The notes under the pieces: model-generated
The model's input: the letters and a program-made list of their open reading frames with translations, nothing else
Databases searched by the model: none
What the model was told of the DNA's origin: nothing
Assembly: GCA_949987565.1 (NCBI GenBank)
Contig: OX465119.1
Location: 11,313,441-11,377,440, forward strand
Direction: 5' to 3'
Origin: Luidia sarsii
Lineage: Eukaryota; Echinodermata; Asteroidea; Paxillosida; Luidiidae
Length of the DNA stretch: 64,000 bases
Made by a program: the position numbers and the translations under genes
Shown: positions 35,409 to 48,300 of the stretch, in pieces
Position numbering within the stretch: position 1 is the first letter of the stretch
Layout of the letters: every line of letters begins with the position of its first letter

Positions 35409-36060
35409 AAGCTCCTTTATCTCTCTATACTGATGGTTGTCCTTTGATAAAGCTGCTGCTAAGATTGTAAATGTTTGTAAATTTTCCAGAATTGGCTTTT
35501 AGTCATTCAATTCAGTAAAAAGTCTTTCGCACAACTCTGAGCTAAAAAGTTGAATGAATTTCTTTGTTTGTTGAAGAAGATTGTGGCAATGATAAAATAA
35601 TTCGATAATACGTCAAATTTATTTTATCGTTTAAAACGTAATGTTTTATCAAATATATGAATTTCATATCTGTCTGGTTAAGGTAATTTTACAAAAGGAA
35701 TTTCTTGACTAATATTTATTGTTTTAAACCCAAAAAATCTTTAAAATCTGATATCTTTTACAGTAATTAGTCAAAATTTTCAAATCAACTTTGTATTTTT
35801 ACTGCTATTGGAAAAGAGGTCTCTAAAACTATATGTGAAATGTTAAACTTAATAATTTTCTTTATTGGGTCGTTTAAAAACTGTTTTAACAAATTATATG
35901 AATATGAAAATTCTACAATATCTGTCTGGTGAACTTAATTTTACAGAAGGAATTTCTGACCTAAAATATATTGTTTAAAACTATACTAATAAAGAATGCT
36001 TATAATTTCTACAGTAATTAGTAAAACTTTTCAAATCAATTGACCTATTTTCGTTGAAAA
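35409..36060 (+). repeat. Diverged 3' flank of copy 3 with two tandem units of about 240 bp
   Basis: The sequence is still alignable with 6295-6660 and 20790-21160 but with many substitutions and indels. Two units (about 35628-35800 and 35867-36040) both contain GTTTAAAA, ATATATGAAT, CTGTCTGGT, AAGGAATTTCT and ACAGTAATTAGT. Copies 1 and 2 have a single unit. Confidence 0.7.
35988..35993 (+). other. Candidate polyadenylation signal, copy 3
   Basis: AATAAA in the diverged 3' flank of copy 3, about 675 bp after the stop. The triple signal of the other copies is absent at the equivalent place. Confidence 0.3.
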
Positions 36061-36415
36061 TTGCATGATTAACCCTTTGCAACTTCTATCATTTTGGCCA
36101 AGATTTCAAGGAAACATGAAATAAAATTTCGATTGCATGTTTTGTTCTTAAATCAATACAGTGTACTGTGGTGTTCTGAAAATAATTATGAGTTATTGTG
36201 TTTATTTACTGGAATAAATCCGGGAAAATTAATTGCGAACATCTCTTTAGCGACCCCATCCCACGAAAGGAAGCTTCATTAACATAAAACTTCGCGGAGG
36301 TATGACGTAAATCAAGGCGGAGACTTGCCTCGCTGCAGGGGGTCGCCGGCATTCACACACGCGTCACAGTGAGTTTTCTTCACGGTATTGGTGAGAAATA
36401 TCCTCATTTTTTAAA

Positions 36416-36700
36416 ATGCCGACAAGGTGTGTGGCTGCTGGATGTAGCAAAACTTCCAAGGATGGAGTAAGCCTTCATCTATTTCCAGTTGATCCGGACG
36501 GCCAAAGTCGACGTTACCAGAGCAAAGTGGTCTTGAATTGGCCCATTGAGTTTACAGCCCTCTGTAGCGACCACTTCAAGCCGTGCTTTGACGAGTCCCT
36601 GGACGTCATTGTGAGGGACCCGACTATTGAGAGGTTTTTTTCTGGATTTCTCTGCCTTTACTCACGTCATGTACAGCGCCCTCATTTGGAGTTGCCGTGA
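36416..36700 (+). CDS. THAP-type zinc-finger N-terminal exon or fragment
   Basis: THAP domains are C2CH DNA-binding modules found at the N-terminus of animal transcription factors and of P-element-like transposases. The frame begins MPTRCVAAGCSKTSKDG, giving the first Cys pair (C5, C10), then LHLFP, then LCSDHF with the distal Cys and His, as in the family. The usual Trp of the domain is not in its normal place (RRYQSKV where R..W is expected) and the closing AVPTIF-type motif is missing. A donor-like GTGAGG at 36611 would end a 65-codon exon. I see no following exon. It may be a true first exon, a truncated copy or a pseudogene. Its position 1.1 kb after the oxygenase array suggests no functional tie. 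Confidence 0.55.
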   Translation: MPTRCVAAGCSKTSKDGVSLHLFPVDPDGQSRRYQSKVVLNWPIEFTALCSDHFKPCFDESLDVIVRDPTIERFFSGFLCLYSRHVQRPHLELP

Positions 36701-37984
36701 AATTCAAAATGGGGGACCAATAGGACGACCAAATACCCCACTTAACGTATACCATAACCAGTCATTCTTGAAAATTACATTTAATGCACACCAATAAATG
36801 GATATTCAAAATAAAATACGATGTGAAAGTTTTACACTGCACGGTGCATAGGCCTATGGAATTAATGTGCATATCTAGACGTCCTTAGTTGATAAGGAGG
36901 TAGATAAAATTGAAGGCTTGCCCCATTACGTTTTTAACCAAATCTGACCCAAAATTAAATTAAAATTAAAATCATTTTTTGTTTAGAATAAAATATCCTT
37001 TTCGGCCCATTTTCTTTTTAAAAAAAAAAGAAGAAAGGCAAGCTTGATAATTTTCATCAAATATTTCAGAATGTGCCTATAGAGAAAATCATCGTTCAGG
37101 TAAAAACAGAGGCTCTCTCCTTGCGCTTTGTCTTTCATTTTGAGGTAAATGTTTTCAAATTTACGGATTCTAACTTCCAGAAACGCGTCTATTGGGGGTA
37201 GTTGTAGTGTGGACCTATAGTTCAAAGCGCTTTTCTGGACTTCCCAGAAAATTTCCTGCATTTTGTGAAGTCTGGCTATGACATAAATCAGAGAGAAAGA
37301 TTCAGAAATTTAAAAGATGGACACAGGCGAACACGGCAGTTCAATTTTGTGCAAAGATAACCATGCACAATCAACGAATTTTATTTGTCAACACAAACAC
37401 GCAACATGTACACCTGGAAAAGGGGGTCTTGACAGGAATGACAAAATATGCACAAAAATGGCTACTCGCTATAACAATATTATGAATTCAATTCTTCTTA
37501 AATACAGTTTTCACAGTTTTGTTCTGAACAATAATTATATATATCTAACGACTCCCAGTGATTTTGGTGGAAAAGGGTTATATGTACAAACTCTCTACGT
37601 CTTCAATGAGCGATTTTATGTAATTATTGTAATTATAAAACACATTTGTTAGAAAACACCATTGCGCCACACGCATGCTCACAACCATCCACACCAAATT
37701 GGCTACGAGATAAAATAAGTAACATACGCTGTTCTGATCTATAGACGTAGGCCTATTTCTTTTATACAACAAAAGGGAACATGTTGGACATTTTCGTCCT
37801 TGGTGTTCTTCTCTAGCATTGTTGGGACAATTATTTGGATTCGCGACATTGGTTGATGTTGAAGGACTTTCCAATAATAACGAAGAAGTTAGAAATGGAA
37901 ATCTGCTTTTTTATAAGTCATATCTTTCAACAGAGACACCGATAGGGTCAACATGCAGCTGTGTGATCTGTGCTGTACTCCTGA
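36701..37984. other. Unassigned sequence after the THAP frame
   Basis: AT-rich, with short open frames on both strands that I do not recognise. No repeats or splice-supported exon seen. Confidence 0.4.
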
Positions 37985-38345
37985 TCTGCCACTGAGTCAA
38001 GTCCGACCTAGGACTGAGTCATTTCTGACCTGGTACTGAGTCAGGTCTGAGCCGGCACTGAGTCAGGTTTGAGCCGGCGATAAGTTAGGTTTGATCCCGC
38101 ACTGGGTAAGGTCTGATCCAGGACTGGATCAGGTCTGACCTGGCAATGGGTCAGGTCTGACCAGGCACTGGGTCGGGTCTGACCAGGCACTGGGTCGGGT
38201 CTGACCAGGCACTGGGTCGGGTCTGACCAGGCACTGGGTCAGGTCTGACCAGGCACTGGGTCGGGTCTGACCCACAACTGTGTCAAGTCCGACTTGGTAC
38301 TGAGTCAGTTCTGATCCAGGACTGAGTCAGGTCTGACCCGGCCTG
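37985..38345 (+). repeat. 22-bp tandem array
   Basis: About 16 units around the consensus ACTGGGTCAGGTCTGACCAG. The centre (38.10-38.28 kb) is nearly perfect and the edges are degraded to ACTGAGTCAGGTCTGAGCC. Confidence 0.9.
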
Positions 38346-38400
38346 CAATGAGTAAGTTCCGACCTGATTGTATGTCAGCTCTGACACTGAGAGAGTCACT

Positions 38401-41400
38401 TTGACCCACAGTGTTAAAATTTAAACCGCTTTGGTCAGAGCTCTAATAACTGAAAAAAAATCAAAGGACGTTGATTATGAAAGAATAATTGCTTAAAATC
38501 ATTGGGATACATTCTTGGGATACAAAGGAAGAGGAATTAATTAAAACAATTTAAATGAAAAGGTCATACATTCAGCAATGGCGTATTTATTAAAATTAAT
38601 TTAAAGCACTAACGCATTTTGGTCAAAGATGTCGTTTTTCCGAAAGATTTCCCCAGTAGGATTTCCACCGCCTGTAGTAAACCACTACTCCGCCTGAGAT
38701 CGGCGATGATAATGTTAACATATTGCCCAGAAATGTGAATAAAATAAATAACAATTATTATTATTTCAGAACTGCCAATTAAAAAGTCATCGTATCTAGT
38801 ATATTCTCTTTTGACGAGATTACAAAGAAAAGTTATAAAAAGAAATGTTATCTACAATGTAATTATATACTTTTGTCTTCTTTCAATACATTATGTACAT
38901 CCTTTAGGTGGGGCTAAATAAATGCTTTTTGTCTTCAGACGCTGAGCAAAAAGTGGTTGTTTTTTTCACGCCTGGTTAACTTCACTTTTCATTCCAATTC
39001 ATAAATACATGTTTGTACACACTGGGGCGTGTGGCTTCAGGGCGGCAACGCGTGATACAGCGTAGAATTGAAGGTGCCTCTCGTGTGGTGCCCAGACTGT
39101 CTGGTACCAGCCTCCGTGACTGCATTCCATTATCATTCCTCGGTGTCAAAAAGACATGTCATCGCATTGCACGTGACCACAGCTGAACCAATCAGAACAA
39201 CCAAACCCTTTCAAATTCTATAGACAACGCTAAAATCGTGCCTAAAGATGATTTATCCACACTTTGATCTGTAAATGTCAGAAAATTCAGAAGATAAGCC
39301 GGGTAAAGTACAAAGCCAGTAAGCTTACATCAATAAAATTCCTACTTGGTCCCTTTCGAAGTTTAGAATAAGCTCGGTAGTCGTCATTAATGCAAGTCTA
39401 GAAAAAGCTAGGAACGCATGTTCATTGAACGAGCAAGATTTTGACCTCAACGAACCTGCTTGCAGCGACAAAAAATATGCTGGGCACAAGTCGGCCACCT
39501 GACAAAGCTAGCATGTTGCCGGTTTAAAGAATTACCAAAATGAGGATTGATCTTAAACCGACCTTAAATAAATCCATTATTACACAACTAGTAATGCATG
39601 GTACGCTGTGATGCAGCATAAACTGGGCCAACACTCTTTGTAAACAACCGGCTGCAAACTTTACTTTCGAAGAAAACATCGAATGAATGTTTCATTTTGG
39701 TTTGGCGATGGCACTGGCGTCGCGTGACGTCAAGCACCACGTGACACCAGTGGCTGGATCGCCTACGCTACGCAGTGAGTGACGTCACTGGTTAGTAGCA
39801 CGCACACAGCAGAGAGGATTTAGAATGAATAATGCTTACTTGTATAGTGGCTGAAAAACGTCTCCAGGTATTTAAGGAGAAGAGGTTTTGCGTCAGTACA
39901 TTTACAATTTTACATATTCCAAAAGAGACGAAAATGCACGCTGCAATAAACGGGCGAAGCTCAGGGCACGAACGTGACCGTCACTTCGGAGAGTTTTAAA
40001 AAATCTTTGGTTTTTGGTGTGGTTTTTCTTCACCGCTGATAGCTGGATCATCGAAGGGGAAGGAAACACCGAGACTACAAAGGGGAAAGCAGCAATCTCT
40101 GTCAGTCTTGTCAGCGAATTTACCGAAAGTTACGACACTGAAATAATATGGAGGGATGCAACTCGCCAAGGTTCAAATTGGGAAAGAAATACTGGTCAAG
40201 TATTCCTAGATATGTGTCACGCATTATCATACATGATTCATACATTTTTAGTCCCTGTAAAACGATTCAGAGTGCGTAGCCGTTTTTTCTCCGTCAGTTA
40301 TGATTTGAAAAAAATATACTTGAAAATGAGGTGGGCTTTCTTGGAGGACCGAATTCGACATCCTTTGCTAAAAATGTATAGGGGTCGGTTGTTGAAGTAG
40401 GAAGCATTCTTTTGTCTAGTCTAGTTCTGCGCATGCGCGCATAATTCAGAAGACGCGTATTATTAGAATCAAAAAGAACAATGCCAAGTTATTGATGAGA
40501 ACAAACCAAAATATATAGCATCAGGTGGTAGAGGAAGGAATGCAGAGGCGCGTGATTTTTATTCCCAGGAAGACGACCACCAAAGAGGGGAAATTCAGCG
40601 CTAAAAACTCGCATTTTGGGGGTTGTGAAATCTCCCTTTCTGCTCATAATTACGGGCGGTGACGTCACCGCGGTGAAGCCGCCAGTGACGTCACGCGTCC
40701 TCATCTGATAGACCTTTCTCTCTCTCTGTCTCTCTCGTCTTGATAGATAGATTTTCTTTTCTCTGTAACAAAAATATTGAGCACCAATGATGTATACGGG
40801 AAGCCATGGGTTATGTCGCTGTGGCGATGGAGTGCGACAGAGATTGGAGAAAGATACAAATTAACAGATACAAATTAACGCAGAGGTTGACTACTGAAGA
40901 AAAAACAGCACCTCTACTAGCACACTAGTCTGTAAATGCTAAGAAATATCTGCGTTTTCTATCAACGCAGAAGGAAGGGATGAGAATGGTATCCTCAGGT
41001 GCCGTGTTTCAGTCACAAAGTAAGCAGGATTTTATAAAGGGGAAAGTATAGTTATGACAAAGTGGCAAAGTTGTTACCGAATTCGCCCGTGACTAGGGGA
41101 GACCAACGGACTTAATACACTCGACAGCCTAAGCGTACAATGGCAGCTTCAAATAATTAGCAGCTTGGATATTCCTCAGACATAAGGTGAAGAAATGAAT
41201 AGAAAATAAACACCGTTACGGAGCTCACAATCAGTTGGAAAGATGGGCTTGAAGCAGAGAAAGATAACAAAAAGAAGGATTATTGAATGCACATGTACAT
41301 ACAATTTACCCACTGGCACAGAAATGAGGTAACGTATGCTTATACTCTCAACGCATCACAGCTTCATTGACATTTAGTTTCAAAAAAAGACTTTTCGTCG

Positions 41401-43270
41401 CTAATTTAACTAACAAACTCCAATTGTACACGTCGCTTGTGCTTTTCTTTAAGACGCACGTACAGTGAAGACAACTCGGGAGAAGGTGGCACAGTGTACT
41501 GTGTGCAATATTGTAGTAACAAAAAAAGGGACAGACAGAGTACAAATCACGACCTGGGGGAAACTAAACCAAAAAACTGCAACCCAAATACCGACAGAGT
41601 TTCACCGAGACACGAGCTAGGACTTCCACTGCGCGCTGTTTGTCTAACCACGACTGTTCCACATTCAGACGACAATTACAAAGACCCACTGCCAGTTACA
41701 CGCTACCACTGTTCACGACGAGACAGCCAAAAACTCAACAAGAAGGAGACACTCCCTTTTTTTGTTGCTGTAAAATCGTTAAGCAATAAACATCAAAATT
41801 CGTAGAGTAGAAAACTGAAACCGGAAAAAAACATCACATCACAGATCGTATTAATTTCTGACGGCTCTTTGGCAGAAGCGTGGTCTTCATGTTGTCATGC
41901 TACACCGTATCACAAGAAACTTAAAATGTCGCTCCACAAATGAGTGTCCTCTTCTCTCCTTTGATAAGTTACAAAAGCCCGCTACTTGAGCCTAAAACGA
42001 GGAAACACTGTAGTCTATGACGTCATTATGACGACACTACTTTGGTCAAGGGTGTAAAAAAAGTCGCTCGTACCTGTTCTCAGTCTCAGCTTCACGCGCG
42101 AACACACGTGGATAAAAAAGGCCACATATGAAACAATTTCATAAGAAGTCAAACTTTTTTTTTCTCGGACAGTCTCATAAAGCTTTCTTCGCTTATCTCT
42201 AAGCCTTGGAAACTTTACTTCGATCACAACGATCTAGTCGGGACCCCTGAGTCTAAATTCTCCCAACCTCCTCCTATTCATAACCTTTCTTCTCCCTCCT
42301 CCCTCATCCCGCTCCGAGAAGTAACTCGAGTATGCCAGCCGTTTCCATGAAATTAGCGCGTCCTGCCGAGACCAAAATCTGACAAGAAGTCGAGCCCGTC
42401 CTCCAAAGATTCAGGAAATGCTTGGGATTCTTCCGAGGACAGCCAAATACGAGCCTGTCCATTCCCTTGACATAAACATTACAGGGTCAAATTTCATGCA
42501 GCAGCTTAATTAAGCCTGAAATTCCGCTTAGCGTGAAATGTCTTCCTTGTGTAAGCAGGATAATTGTTTTGGACTTGTATTCCACCCTCCTTTTCTCTGA
42601 ATGAAATAAAGTGAAGTTTGAGTCGGCAAGCTGATCTCATAAATCATCACATTTTGGTGCTTCGGCAGATTTTGAAGCTTAAGCAATTCCATGAAATTGG
42701 GCCAAGATCTCCGTTGTTCCCCCCCCAATCTTAACATCGTGGAAAAATCTACTAGCTCTTGACATTATACAGGTTTCAACGTGGAGTTTGTGCGTAAATC
42801 CGGATTCTCCTTCACCGCCAAACTATTTCTCAGCTGCAAAATTGGCTTTGATGAAACACGACGAAGCCAGTAAAAAAAAAGCAACCTGAGCTTTTAATAA
42901 AATGTCCGTTGAAGATTCTAGATTCTTGGTATTTTCATACCAAAGAGATCCGAAGTAGTCAGGTTGGAGCAATAGCTATAGATAGCTGCAGACTTGAAGA
43001 TTGTCCGATGGGTCAGCATTTCGCTATATATCCGGCTAGAAAATATCTTATTCGAGTCGTGGGTAGATGAGGCATGTCAGAACACGCTGAGCCGCTCATT
43101 GGGACAACCGGCTAAATATCCTTCACGCCACTGGTCACGTAATAGTCCGACTGGCAGCCCGTTGTGAATGTGCGGTAAGCAAAAACAATCTCGGATTGCT
43201 GAATCAAATCAAAACAAATCACCAGCAATCAACAGCAACACCCTTCTTGCGGTTGTTCAAGCAATCTTAA
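38401..43270. other. Long stretch without recognised gene
   Basis: Mixed-composition sequence with no similarity I can name. Frames such as 40014-40400 (+, 128 aa) lack recognisable motifs. Five perfect TGACGTCA palindromes fall here (39725, 39780, 40660, 40686, 42018). No large tandem array is present. Confidence 0.4.
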
Positions 43271-43274
43271 AACT

Positions 43275-43925
43275 GAATCTCAGATGTGTTAAGCTCAGCC
43301 GAGTTAAGCACATCTGAGTTGAGCCCAGCTGAGTTGAGCCCAGTAGAGTTGAGCCCAGTGGAGTTAATCCTAGACAAGTTAAGCCCAGCTAAGTTGATCC
43401 CAGTGGAGTTAAGCCCAGCTGAGTTGAGCCCAGTGGATTTAAGCAGCTAAGTTAAGCCCAGCTAAGTTGAACACGGCTGAGTTTAGCCCAGCTGAGTTAA
43501 GCCCAGCTAAGTTAAGCCCTGCTAAGTTGATCCCAGTGGGGTTAAGCCCAGCTGAGTGGAGCCCAGTGGAGTTAAGGAGCTAAGTTAAGCCCAGCTGAGT
43601 TAAGCCCAGTGGAGTTAAGCCCAGCTAAGTTGATCCCAGTGGAGTTAAGCAGCTAAGTTAATCCCAGCTAAGTTGACCACGGCTGAGTTAAGCCCAGCTG
43701 AGTTAAGCCCAGCTAAGTTAAGCCCTGCTAAATTGATCCCAGTGGAGTTAAGCCCAGCTGAGTTGAGCCCAGTGGAGTTAAGGAGCTAAGTTGATCCCAG
43801 TGGAATTAAGCCCAGCTGAGTTGATCCCAGTGGAGTTAAGCCCAGCTGAGTTGATCCCAGTGGAGTTAAGCAGCTAAGTTAAGCCCAGCTAAGTTGACCA
43901 CGGCTGAGTTAAGCCCAGCTGATGA
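43275..43925 (+). repeat. 15-bp tandem array (AGTTAAGCCCAGCTG)
   Basis: About 40 imperfect units alternating AGTTAAGCCCAGCTG and AGTTGAGCCCAGTGG, with larger blocks repeated, for example the run containing ACCACGGCTGAGTT at about 43675 and 43895. Confidence 0.9.
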
Positions 43926-45318
43926 CTAGAAGGCCTACCAAATGAATTTCGTTACCAAATCAATAGCTCACCTTTTGTAGGGAAAAGGGAGAGCTTAAAC
44001 GTAATTTGTTTTGTAGTATTTTTCTTATTGCGCGAGATACTCGAGTGGCCCCACAGTACCGAACGTTGAGTCCGCATGGTGAGGTTGACACTTCGTTGGG
44101 GTAGGGAGGAGAACAGAAGGTCTGGTGAAGCGAGCTACGTGTGGCCAAGCGACGCTAGCAATACTTCCTTGGATCACACACGTTCAGTTCGTATAGTATA
44201 CGCCTCGTAACCTAACGATACACCATTCAGGAAGGCTATGGGTGAATAAAATAACCTTATTAGTGTAGAAAGCACCGGGTTTCGACAATTTTTGTTAATA
44301 CCCCCCTCCCCTACCCTCCCCTCCCTTTCATCTTTCCTTCCTAACCCAAAAAAACTCGCCGGCACATCTTTGCTCCCCTGATAAAACGAGGAAGAAACAA
44401 ACATGGTGCCGAGGTGAGTATTTTGTGTAAATCCCTGAGGAAGTTGTTCGGCCCTTCTGCCGTTCCACGATCATTAGCTCTACTCACGTCTCCTCGTCTT
44501 CTCCTCTTCCTTTCTTTCCTGTTTTTCCCTTCAATTTTCTGGACGGTTACACAGTGCCCCTGCGCTTGGGGAAAATGGCAAACCCGAGTTACATTCCCAG
44601 TGCCATTAGCCTGCAGCACAAGGAACGATCACGTCAAACCTGCTCTAGCGCCCTCAAGCGGCGGTTGCCGCCCTCTCGTCTGCTGCCAATCGGTTTGGTT
44701 GTTTGTTTTTTGTTTGTTTTTTGCCTCCAACGGTGTTACGGAACGCCCTCTGCTGTCGTCATCGCGTTCGTCCGAGAGTCACGTGGTCTGATCGGTGACG
44801 TCATACGACGTCATGACATGATGGCGGTCTAGGGTAGCGTGCGCACTGCCTGCCATCCCACCGTCGTCCGCTCCGTTTCGTCCCTTCTCCGGCCGCCTGA
44901 AAAGACGGCCGACCGGTCCCCCAGCCAGGTCGTGATGTCTCCCGCTGCGGTCGACCTACAGCATCGCTCCTGTCCTCAGCGGTGGTGATGTGCACTTGGT
45001 GTTACCATAGCAACAGGCCAGACGGGTCAGGCAATGACCTCCACAAGCCGTCTTGTCGTGTAAGTCCACACATGGAAGTACATTGTTGTTCATGTTGTTG
45101 TTGTTGTTGTTGAACCGTTGCACCTCTCCATTGAGCGTCCAAGTAGGTCGTCTTTGAGTGGTCAATCGAGTTTAACACACTGAAACAAAATTGTCAGGAG
45201 ACGGCAGTCTTGGTTGTTGTTGTTGCTCTTGTTGTTGTTGTTGTTGTTGTTGTTGTTTTGTCGGGAGTCCGGGCCGCCCCCCTTGGCCGTGCTGTACCGG
45301 CCCAGGTGCCCGTTCCCT
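43926..45318. other. 3' flank of the RGS gene, no other gene recognised
   Basis: Contains a perfect CRE palindrome at 44796, a GC-rich patch at 44.8-44.95 kb and two (TTG)n runs (45.09-45.11 and 45.21-45.26 kb). It is downstream of the minus-strand RGS stop codon, so part may be its 3' UTR. Confidence 0.4.
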
Positions 45319-48300
45319 TCACTTCTTCTCGCTCCTGTTCGCGTTATCGATCAGTCGCCGGAACATCTTGGAGTTGAGAAAGCGCGGGAAGGAGTCACGA
45401 TGCATCAGGATGTAGATCTGGTGCTGTGCCTCGTCGAATGTGTGAACGGTGGGAGACACCATGTTTTGGTTCACCGCTTCTCGAACGCGAGAGTCGAGGC
45501 TCACCTGCAGTCCGGAAGTGAAATCAAAAACAAAATCAAAATTGTTCTATTTATTTTTATTTATTTCTTATTTATCCTGGGTTATCCATTCAGTGGCAAC
45601 AAAGAACTCACTGATCTCCCATGGATCCAAGCTCACCAAAACTAATGTATGAAAATAAAATTGATATTAAAAACTACATTTGGTTATAAAAAAAACACTA
45701 TAAGAAAACCTTATAAAAGAGAACATGAAACTGCACAAATATCACTATCACAATCTTTACAAGAATTACGTAAAATGCAAATGTTTTAGCTCCTTGACGA
45801 AGCTATTCAAACTCGTTTGATTCAGGGATTTCATATGAGGCGGTAAACTATTCCAGGTTTGGGCACCTCTAAATTGCATGATTTATATCGACTTAAATCG
45901 ACTTGGGATAAATATACCTGTGGCCCTGATGTACATTACGCCAAATCAGAAGGGCGCCCTCGGATTTGGGCAAAGGGGAAGATATGCTTAGATTGCTTAC
46001 GACGATGCACGTGGATCTAGTGCCTTGTGGAGACCTAGTCCAATAGGTTGAATAGGTCTCCACAGGGAAATTGTAAAGGTGTATAGGTCTCCACAAGGTT
46101 TTCACGAAACTGATATTTGGAAATAACTCAAAAACTGGAAATTTGTGATGGCTACACGAATCCGTCGCAAATTGAAGTGTAATTTAAAAGGGACATACGG
46201 TCCAAATTTCTACCCATAAAAGTGAATTTGGTTGAAATGGGAGCATTTTTAAAACATCGTTTCTCACACGGTTGTATAGTGCATGAGAACAAAGCAATGT
46301 CTCCACAAGGATACATATTCAGGTATGTGTGGATTATTCCGTGTACCACGCGTACACAGCTAATCGTTCGGTCGCAAAGATGGCGGCGTGATGACGTCAT
46401 CCCATAAGCCCAACGCACTGACCTCTTTTGGTGAGAGAATGGAGATGTAATCCTCGTAGATCAGCCTGGCTTTTTCCTCGACGGCGGCCGAGTTGGACTC
46501 CTTGGCCAGTTCCTCGCACGCCAGCCAGAACAGCAGGTTCTCCTCGCTGTATTCCGACCTCAGGAAGTCTCGAAATCTCCTGCGACCTCCTACAGAGAAG
46601 TCAAATGATATTCGTGGACATATGGGTGTTTTTTTAATCTATGGGTGACAACAATTATACAGTACCACCAATTGGGATGGAGACTTATGCCTTGGTACAG
46701 ACTAGTCACTGCCTCCCAGTTCTATTTGTCAGCCTTGGCTGGCAGTCTACCACCAATAGGGATGGAGGCTCATGCCTTGCTCCAGACTAGCCACCCCTCC
46801 CAGTTCTATTTGTCAGCCTTGGCTGGCAGTCTACCATTAATAGGGATGGAGGCTTATACCTTGCTTCAGACTAGTCACCCCTCCCAGTTCTATTTGTCAG
46901 CCTTGGCTGGCAGTCCACCACCAATAGGGATGGAGGCTCATGCCTTGCTTCAGACTAGTCACCCCTCCCAGTTCTATTTGTCAGCCTTGGCTGGCAGTCT
47001 ACCACCAATAGGGATGGAGGCTTATGCCTTGCTTCAGACTAGTCACCCCTCCCAGTTCTATTTGTCAGCCTTGGCTGGCAGTCTACCACCAATAGGGATG
47101 GAGGCTTATGCCTTGCTTCAGACTAGCCACCCCTCCCAGTTCTATTTGTCAGCCTTGGCTGGCAGTCTACCACCGATAGGGGATGGAGACTTATGCCTTG
47201 GTACAGACTAGTCACCCCTCCCAGTTCTATTTGTCATTCTTGGCTGGCAGTCTACCACCAATAGGGGATGGAGGCTCATGCCTTGCTCCAGACTAGCCAC
47301 CCCTCCCAGTTCTATTTGTCAGCCTTGGCTGGCAGTCTACCACCAATAGGGATGGAGGCTTATGCCTTGCTTCAGACTAGTCACCCCTCCCAGTTCTATT
47401 TGTCAGCCTTGGCTGGCAGTCTACCACCAATAGGGATGGAGGCTCATGCCTTGCTTCAGACTAGCCACCCCTCCCAGTTCTATTTGTCAGCCTTGGCTGG
47501 CAGTCTACCACCGATAGGGGATGGAGGCTTATGCCTTGCTTCAGACTAGTCACCCCCTCCAAGTTCTATTTGTCAGCCTTGGCTGGCAGTCTACCACCGA
47601 TAGGGGATGGAGGCTTATGCCTTGCTTCAGACTAGTCACCCCCTCCAAGTTCTATTTGTCAGCCTTGGCTGGCAGTCTACCACCAATAGGGATGGAGGCT
47701 CATGCATTGCCTCAAAACCCGATTGGGTTGTATTTCTCAACCTTGGCTCGATATCTCCCACCAGCACACATTGGAAAACTATGCCATGCTTTGGACGATT
47801 CAAACCTCCTCAACGTAATGTCCTGACAATAACATCCACAAGATTATCAAGAAATGAGGAGGGCCTGACGTTTCGATCCTAGCAGAACCTTCCTCAAAAG
47901 GCAGAGAGACTGCCTTTAAGAATGGTCCTGCTAGGATCGAAACGTCAGGCCCTCCTCCGATTAAATGTTTGAATATTTCTGCATCCACGGGATGAAACCA
48001 CTCTCCAAATTGCACTTTGTTGGACTTACTTGCGCTTGTCATCATTGCATCGAATGAATGGGACCAGACTCGAATTTCCTCAACTGTCGGGCTGTACGAG
48101 AAAGAAAACAGAAAATGGAAACAAACTGATAATTCCATGTATTCTTTCTGAACGATAATAAGAATCGGAATACTACGCTTAAGGGGTAGCGTATTATTAT
48201 CTGCGTCTTCATGTCAGCTGGACCGAATTGAACTTGACTGAATTAGCTGAGCTCTTGTGAAGTAAAGACGAAGAGACTAGAAAAGCCTAGAGACGAACTG

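Noticed and set aside
40014..40400. 128-aa plus-strand ORF
   Set aside because: No recognisable motif, no splice context, and not repeated. Left as unassigned.
46655..47715. CRISPR-like array
   Set aside because: Units are contiguous 84-bp tandem repeats without unique spacers, and the DNA is from an animal genome.
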